Shown here piece by piece: positions 43,891 to 54,600 of a stretch of DNA of 64,000 nucleotides. Where the stretch lies: contig JAQJVL010000804.1 of NCBI GenBank assembly GCA_035578905.1, forward strand, positions 1 through 64,000, read 5' to 3'. The number at the start of each line of letters is the position of its first letter. The stretch's first letter is position 1. Source of the DNA: Stictocephala bisonia. Taxonomy: Eukaryota; Arthropoda; Insecta; Hemiptera; Membracidae. Made by a program: the position numbers and the translations under genes. The notes under the pieces were generated by a model. The model was not told the DNA's origin. It did not search any database and saw only the letters and a program-made list of their open reading frames with translations.

Positions 43891-44500
43891 TTAGATACAG
43901 TAGCAACTTGGTTATCTGTCACCTACGGGACCAGGATGTTGGAACACTAAGAAAAAGGATAATCAGGGGAGAATTAATTGAGCCATTTACAAAGATAGAA
44001 ACAATATATTTAGGTCAAAAATACTGTGCTGTAAGTTATGGACTACACAGTGTCCTGAACAAAACCCAAATACATAAAGAATACATATATGTTTAAGTTA
44101 TATGTAAAGAATTAATGGAAAATGTTTAAATCATGTTAAAACTGCACACAAAAATCAGACATGTTTTTTTTTTGTTTCAATTTCTTTAACCTTGATTTGA
44201 CTGCTGCATTATGCCTCTTCTTTGTCCATGGCTGTTGCTACTGACTGTTGTTCAAAGTACTTTAGGGCAGTCTCAAAAAGACATCCTTTGCTTAGGAGTG
44301 GCTGATATTTTTGTCTTCCTCTTTTTGTTATTCACCTGACTACTCTTTTTCAGCATTATCTTGTTGCATAACGATGTCATTGATTTGCTAATCTGCAAGA
44401 TTTTCATTTGTAACGCTCATTACGTCCACATCAGCTTGCGCCATTCCTCTACACCAGAAAACTGGGTATCACTTTGAGTAGATTGCAGATCAATGACTAA
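43891..44500 (-). pseudogene. pogo/Tigger-type transposon 3' part
   Basis: On the - strand the sequence ends at 43891 with the complement of CAGTAGCAACTTGGTTATCT, then GTCACCTACGGGACC, very like pogo/Tigger inverted repeats. Upstream on that strand, a decayed frame reads LFETALKYFEQQSVATAMDK (about 44275-44215), the C-terminal signature of Tigger/jerky transposases. The 5' half is absent or unrecognisable. Confidence 0.55.
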
Positions 44501-44526
44501 TTTCTTAGTGTCTAAGAGTATCTAGA

Positions 44527-44800
44527 GCAGGGTTACTCACTACATGGCCCTTATCACAATGTTTTGTGGCCCTTAAAATTATTTGTTAAAGTGATAACTG
44601 CTGTGGTATTTTTATATGCCAACAAAAAATGCTCAGAATAGTTTGTCGTTGTTAAAATGCCCTAAATACTAAATTAATAGTAGAGAGACAGACAAAATGC
44701 AAACTAGAAAACATAAGAAAAAACTGTATGTATATGTACTTGCGGCCCTTAAAAACTCTTTAATAACCAGCTAGCCACTATTTTTAATGTTTCATAAAAA
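44527..44800. mobile_element. Possible hAT-type remnant
   Basis: CAGGGTTACTCACTACATGGCCC and two TGGCCCTT/CGGCCCTT blocks are typical of ends of hAT elements (CAGGGGTTCTCAACCT...). A CTTAAAAACTC...AGCCACTA end near 44750-44780 may be the other end. No 8-bp target duplication could be confirmed. Confidence 0.3.
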
Positions 44801-46677
44801 CAATGTATCTAAAAAATGATTAGACTGCTAAACTTCAATTTTTACATATTAATTACTATTCTTATGACCTATGAAATACAAAAAATCAATTTTATAAAGA
44901 TAGAATTTTTTAAAATGGCGGCTGTTTTAAATATTCAGTGAATGATAACTCTATAACCAGTAGTTTTAGAAGTTATTACAACAGTGCTGTTTTTACTTAA
45001 AATTTTACTACAAATCTAAAAACACATTTTTGTTGAAAATTGGATGAAATATAAGTGTTTGAGTGCATCTAATCACCGCCAGTGTGTAACAGTGCCTGAG
45101 GATATTGACTCGTAGATCGCCCAGATCCACACGGTGATGTCTGATTTTTTGTGCTGTCTTATTTTTTACACTTTTTGCAGTGAAAAAGATTAATTGTTCT
45201 TGTAATTAACCTGTGTTAACAAACCCCCTTCCTACAGAATCTAAAGTACCTTTAAGATGTCATGACAATTACTAGCTAATCAGGAAGTGAGATTACATGA
45301 GTAACTAAAAGATTGTAATTTAGTATAATTTTAATCTGATTTCTCAGACAACTTATATTGGAGAGTGATAGGAAGTTTTACTTAAGTGTAAAACTTAAAT
45401 TGATAAATTAAATAAGTTTTCTACAAGGAGTTTTATATGCTTCATTTTCAAATTGATTTAACATTTTCTTTGGTCAGTACTGACAGAACAAGGCCTAAAA
45501 ACTCTTTAAGAAGTGGTAAAAGTTAAAACCTTTCCTCAATAGACTAACACTAACCTGATCTTCACACATTTTCTTGGGGTGTTGTGAGGTTATGTCAGAT
45601 GCCAAGAAGTTCAGTGAACAGTAGCAGTAGAGTCATACTTCATATTTACTTCTAGCATACTAAACAGCTGGCAACTGGCAAACTGTTATCATGTGATAAA
45701 TGGAGGTCACCAGTGTTAAAGTACTATAATTTGACTGCAATGCCCCTCGTTGAGGATGTTACCAGATAAGTTTATTTCAAATCAAATTATTCAAAAGTAC
45801 AAATTTATTTTATGATAATGTATTAAAATAGGTCTTTTAAAGAAACAAAAAGCATAGGGAAAATCTGACATGATTAGGTGCCTAATTTAAAAATTTATTA
45901 TTTTCAATGGTAAGTTTTTAAAACTTTAACATTCGTAAGGCATTAATGAAAATAGTGTTTCAATAAAAACCTTGAATGTACAACAGTTTATAAGCTAAAG
46001 TAAACTGAAAATAAACACAAATATTCAATACTTCAAAATTCAAATAGAGCATTAAATATTATTTTTTTAAATAATAATGGCGTTATTTAATGAGGTAATC
46101 TATTAACTCATAACAGTAGTAAATTAAATGTCTCATCCTAGATTTCCTGTAGTTATTATTACCATTTTAATTTTTGTTATGGCACACTATTTTATGATAA
46201 ATATGGTATGCAACGAAAACAATTTGAAATTGTTCATAATCAAATTGCTCTATTTTCCGTAATAGTTGAACTTTCTGTACTAATGTAGGCTCAAAATGAT
46301 AGTACAAGCAAATAATATTATGAAAGCTATTTCGAGTGGATTGCTACGGTTTACATAAATTATTTTTTCCATCTCAGATTAGAATCGATTGCTGTGTTAA
46401 AATAAATATGTAGTATTTATTCCAAATAACAAAAAAAGTTATTAACCACAACAACAACAAAATCTGTGGACTATGGATCGTATTGACCAGTCCATAGTTC
46501 TGTGCGTGTGGTTCGAGCAACAGCATCAATGGATTTCCCTGATTGTGATATTCATTTAAAAAAATAAACATCTCGGACACAGTACCTAGAAAATACTTCC
46601 ACGTGATTGGTTGATTTAGTTACCACGTTACCAGTATTTAATAGAATAATCAAACCAGCTGATTTTGCCTATATGAC
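44801..46677. other. Intergenic AT-rich sequence, nothing recognised
   Basis: About 1.9 kb with no exon-like sequence and no nameable repeat. Confidence 0.6.
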
Positions 46678-46733
46678 GTCTACTGCACAGCCTCGTTGTG
46701 ATACCTAGCATATTTTCTAATTACCATGTTCTT
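46678..46733 (-). repeat. Solo terminal fragment of the P-type element family
   Basis: The complement of this segment reads GGTAATTAGAAAATATGCTA, then GGTATCACAACGAGGCTGTG and CAGTAGAC. It aligns over about 50 bases (roughly 75-80% identity) with the left end of the P-type relic at 38680-38731. No transposase accompanies it. Confidence 0.6.
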
Positions 46734-47817
46734 GAATAGAACAAAATCAGCTCTTTTTTTTCTTTTAAAAATATGTTTTCATTATTTAATGAGTGTTTAC
46801 ATTTTTCTCTTGGCTTGTAACCAAATAAGTTATTTTAAAATCACAATGTTATAGAGGAAGCACTATTATTATTTTTTTTTTTTTTTATTATTATTATTAT
46901 TGTTGTTATTACTATCTCAATCTTCATTCCAGTTTATATCGAGCAAACTATATAAACATAGCAGCCAACCTAAATAAGATTTTGAACAGACTGTACACAA
47001 TAGATGTAGGAGAAGTATGGTGAGGAATATTCACTATCTCGCTTGCACTACCTCTCCTACATGCCTAGAACCATGGTCCGATCTGTAATAGGATTGTTTT
47101 TTTTAAATAATACAACCTAACAATAAAATTTGTTGCTTTTAAATCATTCCTCATGTTTAAAATGTTGAGGGAGACAAAGGTAGTTGGACATTTGCCATCA
47201 TTACGTGAAAATTAACAATCACGACGTTTCGATTTGGTAAAACCCAAACCTTTTTCTAGTGCTAAAAACTAAATTACATCTACACAAACATGTTATAAAA
47301 CTACGTTCTTAAACTAATAAACTTATCTACTTTAATAATTATCTACATTTTAACCTAGATCCTAGAATGGGGTACAACAAAATGAACTTCTACTAAATAT
47401 AAAAAAATATTAACAGGGTTAAATTAATATAACCAATTAGGCGCTGTCAAGGTCACGATATTAACGAAAAATGTCATAATCAGAATAATCTGAGGTAATC
47501 ACTATAGAATTATAATTAGTAATTAATAGAGTTTATAGAAAAACAAGCTGAATAAAATAATTGTATTTTCAAATGTTATTTCTTTGAGTTTATTGCATTA
47601 TTTTTCCTAGTAAATGTAAACTTAACAATGACGCATAATTTTTCAATTCCCTAATAAATAAGCTAAACAACATAAAATTCACTCATAATTCACTTGACTT
47701 GACACTAGAAACACTTCACAGTGATGTAAAATAATCATACATATTAAGAATATTAGTAACACTAAAATTGACATTTAATTACAAAAACATGAGAAATTGT
47801 GTAGAAAATGGAGTAGA
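46734..47817. other. Intergenic, includes T/ATT microsatellite
   Basis: A T-run plus (ATT)n at about 46866-46905. Otherwise AT-rich with nothing recognised. Confidence 0.6.
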
Positions 47818-47856
47818 AGTGACTTTCACTTTACAAACTCAATACATTACAACCAA

Positions 47857-48885
47857 ATGAAAAGAAAGTACAGAGAGGCTATTACAGCTGCTAAATCTAG
47901 TTTTATTAAGTATGAGATAAGCACCTCAAATAACCCGAATAAAGTCTCATGGCAGTAGTTAAACTCATTAAGAAAGAAAACACCTAGATTAGAACAAAAC
48001 ATCACTCTTAAAGTAGATAATGTAGTTGTAAGTAATCCTGATGCCATAAGTAATATTTTTAATGATTTTTTCTCCAATCTTCCAAATTGTAACCCTTTTG
48101 TTGATAGTAGTAGTTTCTCTTGTAATAGTGTGAGTCAAACAACTTTTGAACTTGATAGATTTCCACCCATTGATAGAAAAGCACTTGTTAAAGTAATAAC
48201 TTCATTACCAAATAAAAAGTCTACCGGCTATGACGGTATCTCAATGGAAATAGTTAAAAAGTGTTATCCAGAGTTGGTAGATCCTTTACTTTTTCTGATA
48301 AACAATTCAATAGAAAAGGGTGAATTCCCAGAAGTGGCTAAAATAGCTCTGATCAAGCCAATTTTTAAAAAAGAAGACCCCCATTCGCCTGAGTACTACC
48401 ACCCTATCTCACTCCTCCCATCAATATCAAAGATCTTGGAGAAAGTCGTATGTGACTCACTGGTCGATTATCTGGGCGTTCACTCAATCCTTTTCAAAAA
48501 TCAATTTGGTTACCAGAAGCATAAGTCCACCAAACTGGCATTGGTCAAATTCATTAATTCATGCATCGACGCCCTGGACGGTGGTGAGACGGCCATGGGC
48601 TGTTTCATCGACCTGTCCAGGGCGTTCGATTGCGTCTCTCATCAGATTCTTCTGAAAAAGTTAGCAGCCATAGGTATCAAAGGGACAGCACTTAGCTGGA
48701 TTAGCTCATATCTTTCTAATAGACTTCACAAAACCAAAATAGACTTCATTGATAAAAACGGCATCAAGAAAACTTCTTACTCAAATCCAAAGGTAGCTTC
48801 ATTTGGCGTTCCACAAGGGTCAATATTAGGGCCAATCTTGTTTCTCCTTTATATTAACGACATAATCAAACTTCTTACCTGGTAA
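47857..48885 (+). pseudogene. LINE RT, N-terminal and palm part
   Basis: The frame from 48130 is open for 251 codons. It shows NKKSTGYDGI, YYHPISLLPSISKILEKV, NQFGYQKHKST, FIDLSRAFD (about residues 159-167) and FGVPQGSILGP (225-235). The upstream stretch from 47857 is in the same frame but carries a TAG at about 47959. The frame closes artificially at 48885, where one base is out. The catalytic FADD follows in the next frame (48899-48910). Confidence 0.9.
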
Positions 48886-49735
48886 CCTTCTTTCAATTTT
48901 TGCAGATGATACCCCAATCTTAAATTCCCACAGAAATCTCAATGTTCTAGAACAGGAAACTTTCTTCAATCTGAATATCCTTTCACAGTATTTTTCAGGC
49001 ATTAATCTTCATATAAATCCCAAAAAAACACAATACATACATTTCATGACTGATCAGAAAAGAAACCGTTTTGTTAAAACAGGAACCATCCTTTCGTCCG
49101 TAGTTCTTGACGAAACGATCATTGAAGAAACCCAGTATGTCGATTATTTAGGAGTGAGATTGGACGGTGGTCTCAGGTGGAATGAACATATTGATAAACT
49201 TGCTAAACAGCTGGCTACAAACATTTTTGTTCTGAAAAATATATCCTCGTTAAATAACATATCACTGTCTAAACTGGTGTACTTTGGCTTGATCAAGAGT
49301 CTGGTTAGGTACTCAATCATCCTTTGGGGTTCCTCTAGTATTAGTAATTTAAATAGGATTTTTGTCCTTCAGAAAAGAGCAATTAGATGTATGTTGAAAC
49401 TTATACCTAGTGACTCATGTTTTGAGCATTTCAGAGAACTGCAAATTTTAACTGTACCTAGCATCTATATGTTTGAAACAATAGTCTATGTAGAAGAACA
49501 CAAACAAATCACTGCTCATCAGCATTCTTACAATACCAGAAATCATAATTTTAATCCTTCTGTATATCATAATCTCAGGCTCTTTGAAAGAAAGCCGGAT
49601 TACATAGGTCTCAAGCTACTTAAACAACTTCCTCTCAACATAGCCCAGATTAATAATATAAAAAAGTTTAAATATGAGCTCAAAAAATATCTTGTAGACC
49701 AGTGTTTCTATCAGATTCCACCCTACCTAACCTGA
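48886..49735 (+). pseudogene. LINE RT, catalytic box and C-terminal part
   Basis: After the frameshift, LLSIFADDTPIL (catalytic Asp pair at 48905-48910) continues into INPKKTQYIHF, YLGVRLDGGLRWNEHI, the thumb region with LVRYSIILWGSS and LQKRAIRCML, and the C-terminal YNTRNHNF / LKLLKQLPLNI region typical of this LINE group. It ends at TGA 49733-49735. No other damage was noticed, so this insertion is relatively young. Confidence 0.9.
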
Positions 49736-49900
49736 CTCTCATTCCTGCATTGGTTACAACCAACCCTACCCCCTCCTGATTATCTCTGCCATGAAGACAA
49801 GCATCATGAAGATGCCTAATATGAGATGAGGAAGAAATAAAGAATGACTGGTCCTATGCCAAGTGGTCAATCAGGACGACGAGGGATATGTATATGTATG

Positions 49901-50861
49901 TACTGTTATAATTGTTTTTCATAGTCCCTTTTGTCTCAGGAACAAAACAAACATATGATTGCAAACAAGAACTCCTCTTGTTTCCAAAGGCGTGCGGATT
50001 ATGCTGCTATGGGTGGGTTTAATAAGTGATTAAGTTGAAAGATGCTAACCAGCAAAAATTCCACCGAGTGGCATTATGACAACGTTATGGCGGTTATGAC
50101 CTGAGGGTTAAAAAATAATTCCTTTTTCTTAACCACTTCCAAATAAAAGTTAAAATAACTAATCTTTCTAAATTTTATTTCTATCTTTTGTAAGTACAGG
50201 CTAAAGTGACACAACGAATTGTGATATTTTTCAACTGTTCATTGATTAGTGTAAAAAAGTACAATTCATTCTAATATATATAAAAAAACTCAAAATTACA
50301 AAATCCCAAATGATATTACAGTGTTTCAGTTTTATTTTTAGATAAAAAGAGTCTATAACTGCATTATTAGTATTATTTTTGTAGTATTCCAATTTACTAC
50401 TGCAATTTTTAACAATGATTAGGCAAGTCATGGTTCATATTATTGTACTTTAAACAATCAAAATACTAGCCAGTCATACAACGACTGATGCTGCTGTTTC
50501 TTAGGTGCCATCTGTCACAATGAAATCCATCCCAATTTTCAAAATATATGTAACTACTGCCATTGTAAATTATTTTATGTTAACATTATAATCTTTCATT
50601 TGGCAGCATAAGAGATAATTTCAGATTGTTATTTTATTGAACTTATAAAATGCATTGTTTATGTCAGTAATGGTGTTAATCAACAATCTGTGATTGTTGG
50701 TATAAACATACAATTTATTTTTAGCGAAACAAAAATATGATTTATTGACCTTTTAATAGTTATTGTTAATATAGTAAAACTTCAAACTTTTTACATATAA
50801 CCAATAAGAATTTTTTGTCAGATGGAATATCAGCTTTCCTCAACAAACTAAATAAATTACA
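49901..50861. other. Intergenic, nothing recognised
   Basis: AT-rich. GACCTGAGGGTTAA at 50099-50112 looks like one piggyBac-type end, but its partner was not found. Confidence 0.5.
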
Positions 50862-50990
50862 ATAAAACCTGTCATATACGGCCTAATGTAGCGCCAGGGT
50901 AGGACGGATAACTTTGAAGCCGGATATGGAATTACCACAATAAAGGCATGGTTTTCATATAGCGAATGCATTAGGGGTATTGCGGTTATG
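50862..50990. mobile_element. pogo/Tigger-like terminal fragment
   Basis: CAATAAAACCTGTCATATAC, then GGCC, GGACGGATAACTTTGAAG and CCGGATATGG next to TTA are typical of one end of a pogo/Tigger element. No matching second end or transposase nearby. Confidence 0.4.
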
Positions 50991-52303
50991 CTTTGAAGGA
51001 ACTACATAATTATAGGGTTGTTTAAGAAGGCTCTAAACCCCCGCGCTGAGAAGCGTAAAAACTGCTTTGCGATCCAAGATACTGCCTTTATTTACTGTCG
51101 TAAAATTATAAATGACGTATCTATTTAAAGATAAAGACTTTTTTACTCGAATCGCTTTTTAAAATTTTCGAATTCTCCATTTCGATTTTATAGGTTACTG
51201 AAGTTACCCAATATTCAAACTAGTGCCAAAATAAAACTAGAGCTGTTATCGAAATTTTAAAAAGCGATTTTAGTCAGAAATTTATCTAGTTTCAATTTAT
51301 TTTTCGTTTCAGATCCGATATCTTTAAAGCTTTAGATGCAATATGGGACCGCAAAAATGCCTGCATGGTAATTTATTGCTAAAAAATGCAGTGATTCGTG
51401 AGATCCAAGTGACGAAAACCTGAACTTCTTAGTCACGGATGGATTTTACCACTTCATTCATACAAATCTTTCTTCATCTAACTTAACATCGATGGATGCA
51501 ATGTAGGCCTACGACGACTGATATCAGTATCATTTTACAGACTGATTTACTCACTTAAAGTTAGTCTACTTACTTTTGTATGGCTTATTTAGTTTAAATT
51601 AAAATGTGCGTTCCCATGTGGTTCCTGATATAATCTAACCACAAAGTAAAGCATAAAACGTTTATTCGTAATGACAGTGCACAATATTTATTATGGCATG
51701 ATAAATACTGTAATTGTATTCATCTATAATTAAGAATACATGTCTATGAAATAAATCATATAAACTACATTAACGAATGCGTACAGTAAAAATATTAGTT
51801 CAATAATTCCGGCTTGATCAAAGCAATAAGTAATTCTATAAGTCACTGTCTCTATTGACCTTTATTTTATTTTTAAAATATAAAAAAAAGAATGTTAACT
51901 TGTAACTATTCATTTATTATAGTTCATTAATGTTGTGGTAGAAAAATGCTAGGTCATTTATTTGTAATTTTATAAGAAGGTAACTTTCAAGCAAAAATTT
52001 TTCCTAAACGGTAACAAGGACAGAAAAATATGACAGCTAGGGGACGGGGTGGGGCGGAGCGGAAATCCTTTTGAGAACTTTGAAGTCAGGGCGAGGTAGT
52101 GTTTGGGAACCTCGTACCACTCCCGGTGTTTTTCGATGAACAGCCAATGAGAAGACTTAGAACGTAAAACTTGACATAAGTCATATTTAAACATTGTGCA
52201 ATGTGAAGAAAAAATAATAAAATACAAATTTAAAAAAGTTTTCTTAATTAGCATAGTACGTGTTGGTAGATGAATTTAATACAATATTAATATAAACTGA
52301 ACA
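50991..52303. other. Intergenic with one imperfect inverted repeat
   Basis: ATCGCTTTTTAAAATTTTCG (51151-51170) is inverted as CGAAATTTTAAAAAGCGAT at 51250-51268, about 80 bases apart. This may be a short MITE, but no target duplication is visible. Nothing else recognised. Confidence 0.5.
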
Positions 52304-52362
52304 AATATTATGGAGATCGATTAAGGTAAACTTGGTTTACCGAAATCGATCACCATAATATT
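52304..52362. repeat. 59-nt near-perfect palindrome
   Basis: AATATTATGG.GATCGATT..GGTAAAC (28 bases) pairs with its complement across a 3-base spacer with three mismatches. Confidence 0.75.
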
Positions 52363-53002
52363 CGTAGCCGACATATTGCACTTATTTTTTATAAATACAG
52401 TACAAGTACTATATTGTATGAAATTTGGCTTGTGACGATCACTTGTATATTGAATTAAAATTGTTAAACTATTATTAAATTGCTCAAATAAGTTTAAATT
52501 ATTAAATTGCTCAAAGATGTTCTGCTCGGTTTGGTTTTGTATTAATTTCTTGCATTTTCAATTACTTGAGTATCCACTGACCTAATTACACATGTTCAGT
52601 TCACCAAGGGTGCTACAAAAAATAATTATGGGTGACTACTTAAATTGACTGTGTTCTACCTAACATTATTAGAGGTCTTACCAAAGTTGACCACAGGCCC
52701 TACTCAAGGTAATCACGGGTGCCTTTTAGAGCACAATCCAACAGCATGCCAGTGTCGCATGACTTCTACATTTTCATTCCCTTTAGAGCCCTCTTACCGC
52801 TGAGCTGTAAGGGGTTTCCAAAATATTATTCAGTAATACTTTTATAAAATAGCATATTTTGAAACAAAATTACAAACTAAACTACTGTTGGCCTGCTAGT
52901 ATCACATTTCTTAGTTGGTATTTTCTGGTTAATAGGAAGAACATATTAATGACATACTATAATAATCATGAAAAGTATTATAATAACTTAGTAAGAACTC
53001 AC
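52363..53002. other. Intergenic, nothing recognised
   Basis: AT-rich spacer left of the possible exon at 53003. Confidence 0.5.
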
Positions 53003-53143
53003 TTTTTTATGATGAAATATCTTTGTCAAAAGTACTCCGTTCCCCTGTAAGCAGTAGCAGTTAGAGTTTCCAAAGATGTCAGAAGTGTAGCGGCCTGTGC
53101 TGTTGGATGCAGAGGACATCGACGTTGTATCGAACCTTATCTT
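53003..53143 (-). CDS. Possible exon of unknown gene or upstream Orai exon
   Basis: On the - strand an AG acceptor (ATGCAG at 53149-53144) and a strong donor GTGAGT (53002-52997) bound 141 bases open in one frame. The frame contains ATG with MSSASNSTGRYTSDIFGNSN. The segment is clearly less AT-rich than its surroundings. Its phase (0) would fit joining to the acceptor-like AG just before the Orai start, extending the N-terminus, but the 19-kb distance and lack of recognisable similarity make this a guess. It may be a 5' UTR exon or not a gene at all. Confidence 0.25.
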
Positions 53144-54019
53144 CTGCATTTACATCTAAATAAACCCACAAATCAGATGGTCAATAAATTTATTTCCTTT
53201 TAGAAGCAGCATAAGATATTAAGCCTTATTTAGCACAAATACTAGCATTTTCTTCTCTTTTTAAAACACAAACCTTATTGGTAATGACTTCAATATGGTA
53301 AACATAACAAGTATAGGAGAACTTATTTTCTAATGTACAATAAATAATCCCCTGTGGTCCTAACAGAAAATAAATAAAACATATTTCTTTTCTTGAATAT
53401 TTGTTTTTTATTTATCTTCTATAAAATGGTTCCAATCAAAAATCCACAAATAAAGCCAAAACGACAGGAATACACGAGCTAAACAATGTCAATTCAGATA
53501 AATGAGTAGAATAAAATCAATAAATATATGAAAATTTACTATTTTAGCCTAAAGTACAAAGTGATAAAACGCATTGTTTCAAATAAAAGAGTTGATAAAT
53601 ATAAAATTTAAATTCAGAATAGTGATTGGAATGATTTATTTATGGTTACACCATTTTTACAATAACAATACCTGCAAAATAACAAAAATACATTAGAACA
53701 GCAGAATGATGTGTAAAATGTAAAAAATTAACAATAAACTAATGAATATTAATACAAGTAAAGTTGAAAATGATTAAAATATCAAATATAATGCAACAAC
53801 ACATATAATATATCTGTGTATTCTGTATATTGTCCTAGTGTGCTTATTATATCACAATGAGTATTTTCCAATGAACACATCACATAATTTCCTCTTAAAA
53901 GAGCTGGGTGATAGCAAAAACAGACAACCTCAGTAGTGCCTTCACAAACAGTGGTCTCAAAATACCTTGAATTAAGGTCTTACATCTGAGGTGACATCAT
54001 TGTTGAATGGTCAGTAGCG
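53144..54019. other. Intergenic, nothing recognised
   Basis: AT-rich spacer without recognisable features. Confidence 0.5.
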
Positions 54020-54316
54020 CCAATGAATACATATCTATAAGAAGCGAAAAGAGATACCAGGGAAATAGTCAGATTTCCTATTGCAGACGAACCGAGCTTA
54101 GAGCGGTCACACCCCTCTCCCAACCCAAAACCCATGTCCTCCATTCCAGTCTCTCATTCTCAAAGCAATTTATAATCTGCCCTCTCTGTCTCACTCTAGG
54201 CTGCCGCCCAACAAGCTCCAACCAGTGGCGGCCGCGCCAAGATAGCAAAATTAGTAAAAAAGTAGTCTGATTTGTTAACATTGGCTTTTCACTTCTTAGA
54301 GATGTGTATTCATTGG
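54020..54316. mobile_element. About 297-bp inverted-repeat element (MITE candidate)
   Basis: CCAATGAATACATATCTATA..GAAGCGAAAAG at 54020 is matched by the complement of CTTTTCACTTCTTAGAGATG...CATTGG ending at 54316, about 33 bp with three or four mismatches. The interior is unusually C/T-rich on the + strand and GC-richer than its surroundings. No clear target duplication. It directly precedes a SINE copy. Confidence 0.5.
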
Positions 54317-54329
54317 TAGAATACTTGTT

Positions 54330-54600
54330 TGAAGCACAGCTTGATAAGCTAAAGATAACAATCAAAGTCCAATAAGAACTAAAACGTCCGATCCAAGTCA
54401 CAGTCATAACAAAATTCGAATGGGCATTAGCAGATAACCAATGACTGTTGATTTATCCTTGGACTATTAATTAATAACACTTTCCAAGGAATGGTCAGCG
54501 TTAGTTTGTAACAATGACTACATTTGCTCATCTACACTCACTTGAAACCCATATTTGACATATCTTGATGATCCTTAAGATTAAATAAATAAATTAAAAT
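54330..54600 (+). mobile_element. tRNA-derived SINE, copy 4
   Basis: It has a B-box-like GTCCGATCCAAGTC (about 54388) and then a body aligning with copy 2: CAGTCATAAC, GCAGATAACCAATGACTG, GGACTATTAATTAATAACAC, AGTTTGTAACAATGACTACA, GCTCATCTACACTCA, CCATATTTGACATATCTTGA. It ends in AAGATTAAATAAATAAATTA. The 5' limit is uncertain. Confidence 0.7.

Larger units (their letters stand above)
47818..49900 (+). mobile_element. Second LINE (Jockey/CR1-like), 5'-truncated
   Basis: It begins inside the region between endonuclease and RT (MKRKYREAITAAKSSFIKYE at about 47857) and runs through a nearly complete RT to a stop at 49735 and a 3' UTR. The endonuclease and ORF1 are missing, as in dead-on-arrival copies. 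Damage is light: one in-frame TAG (47959) and one frameshift near 48879. Confidence 0.9.
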
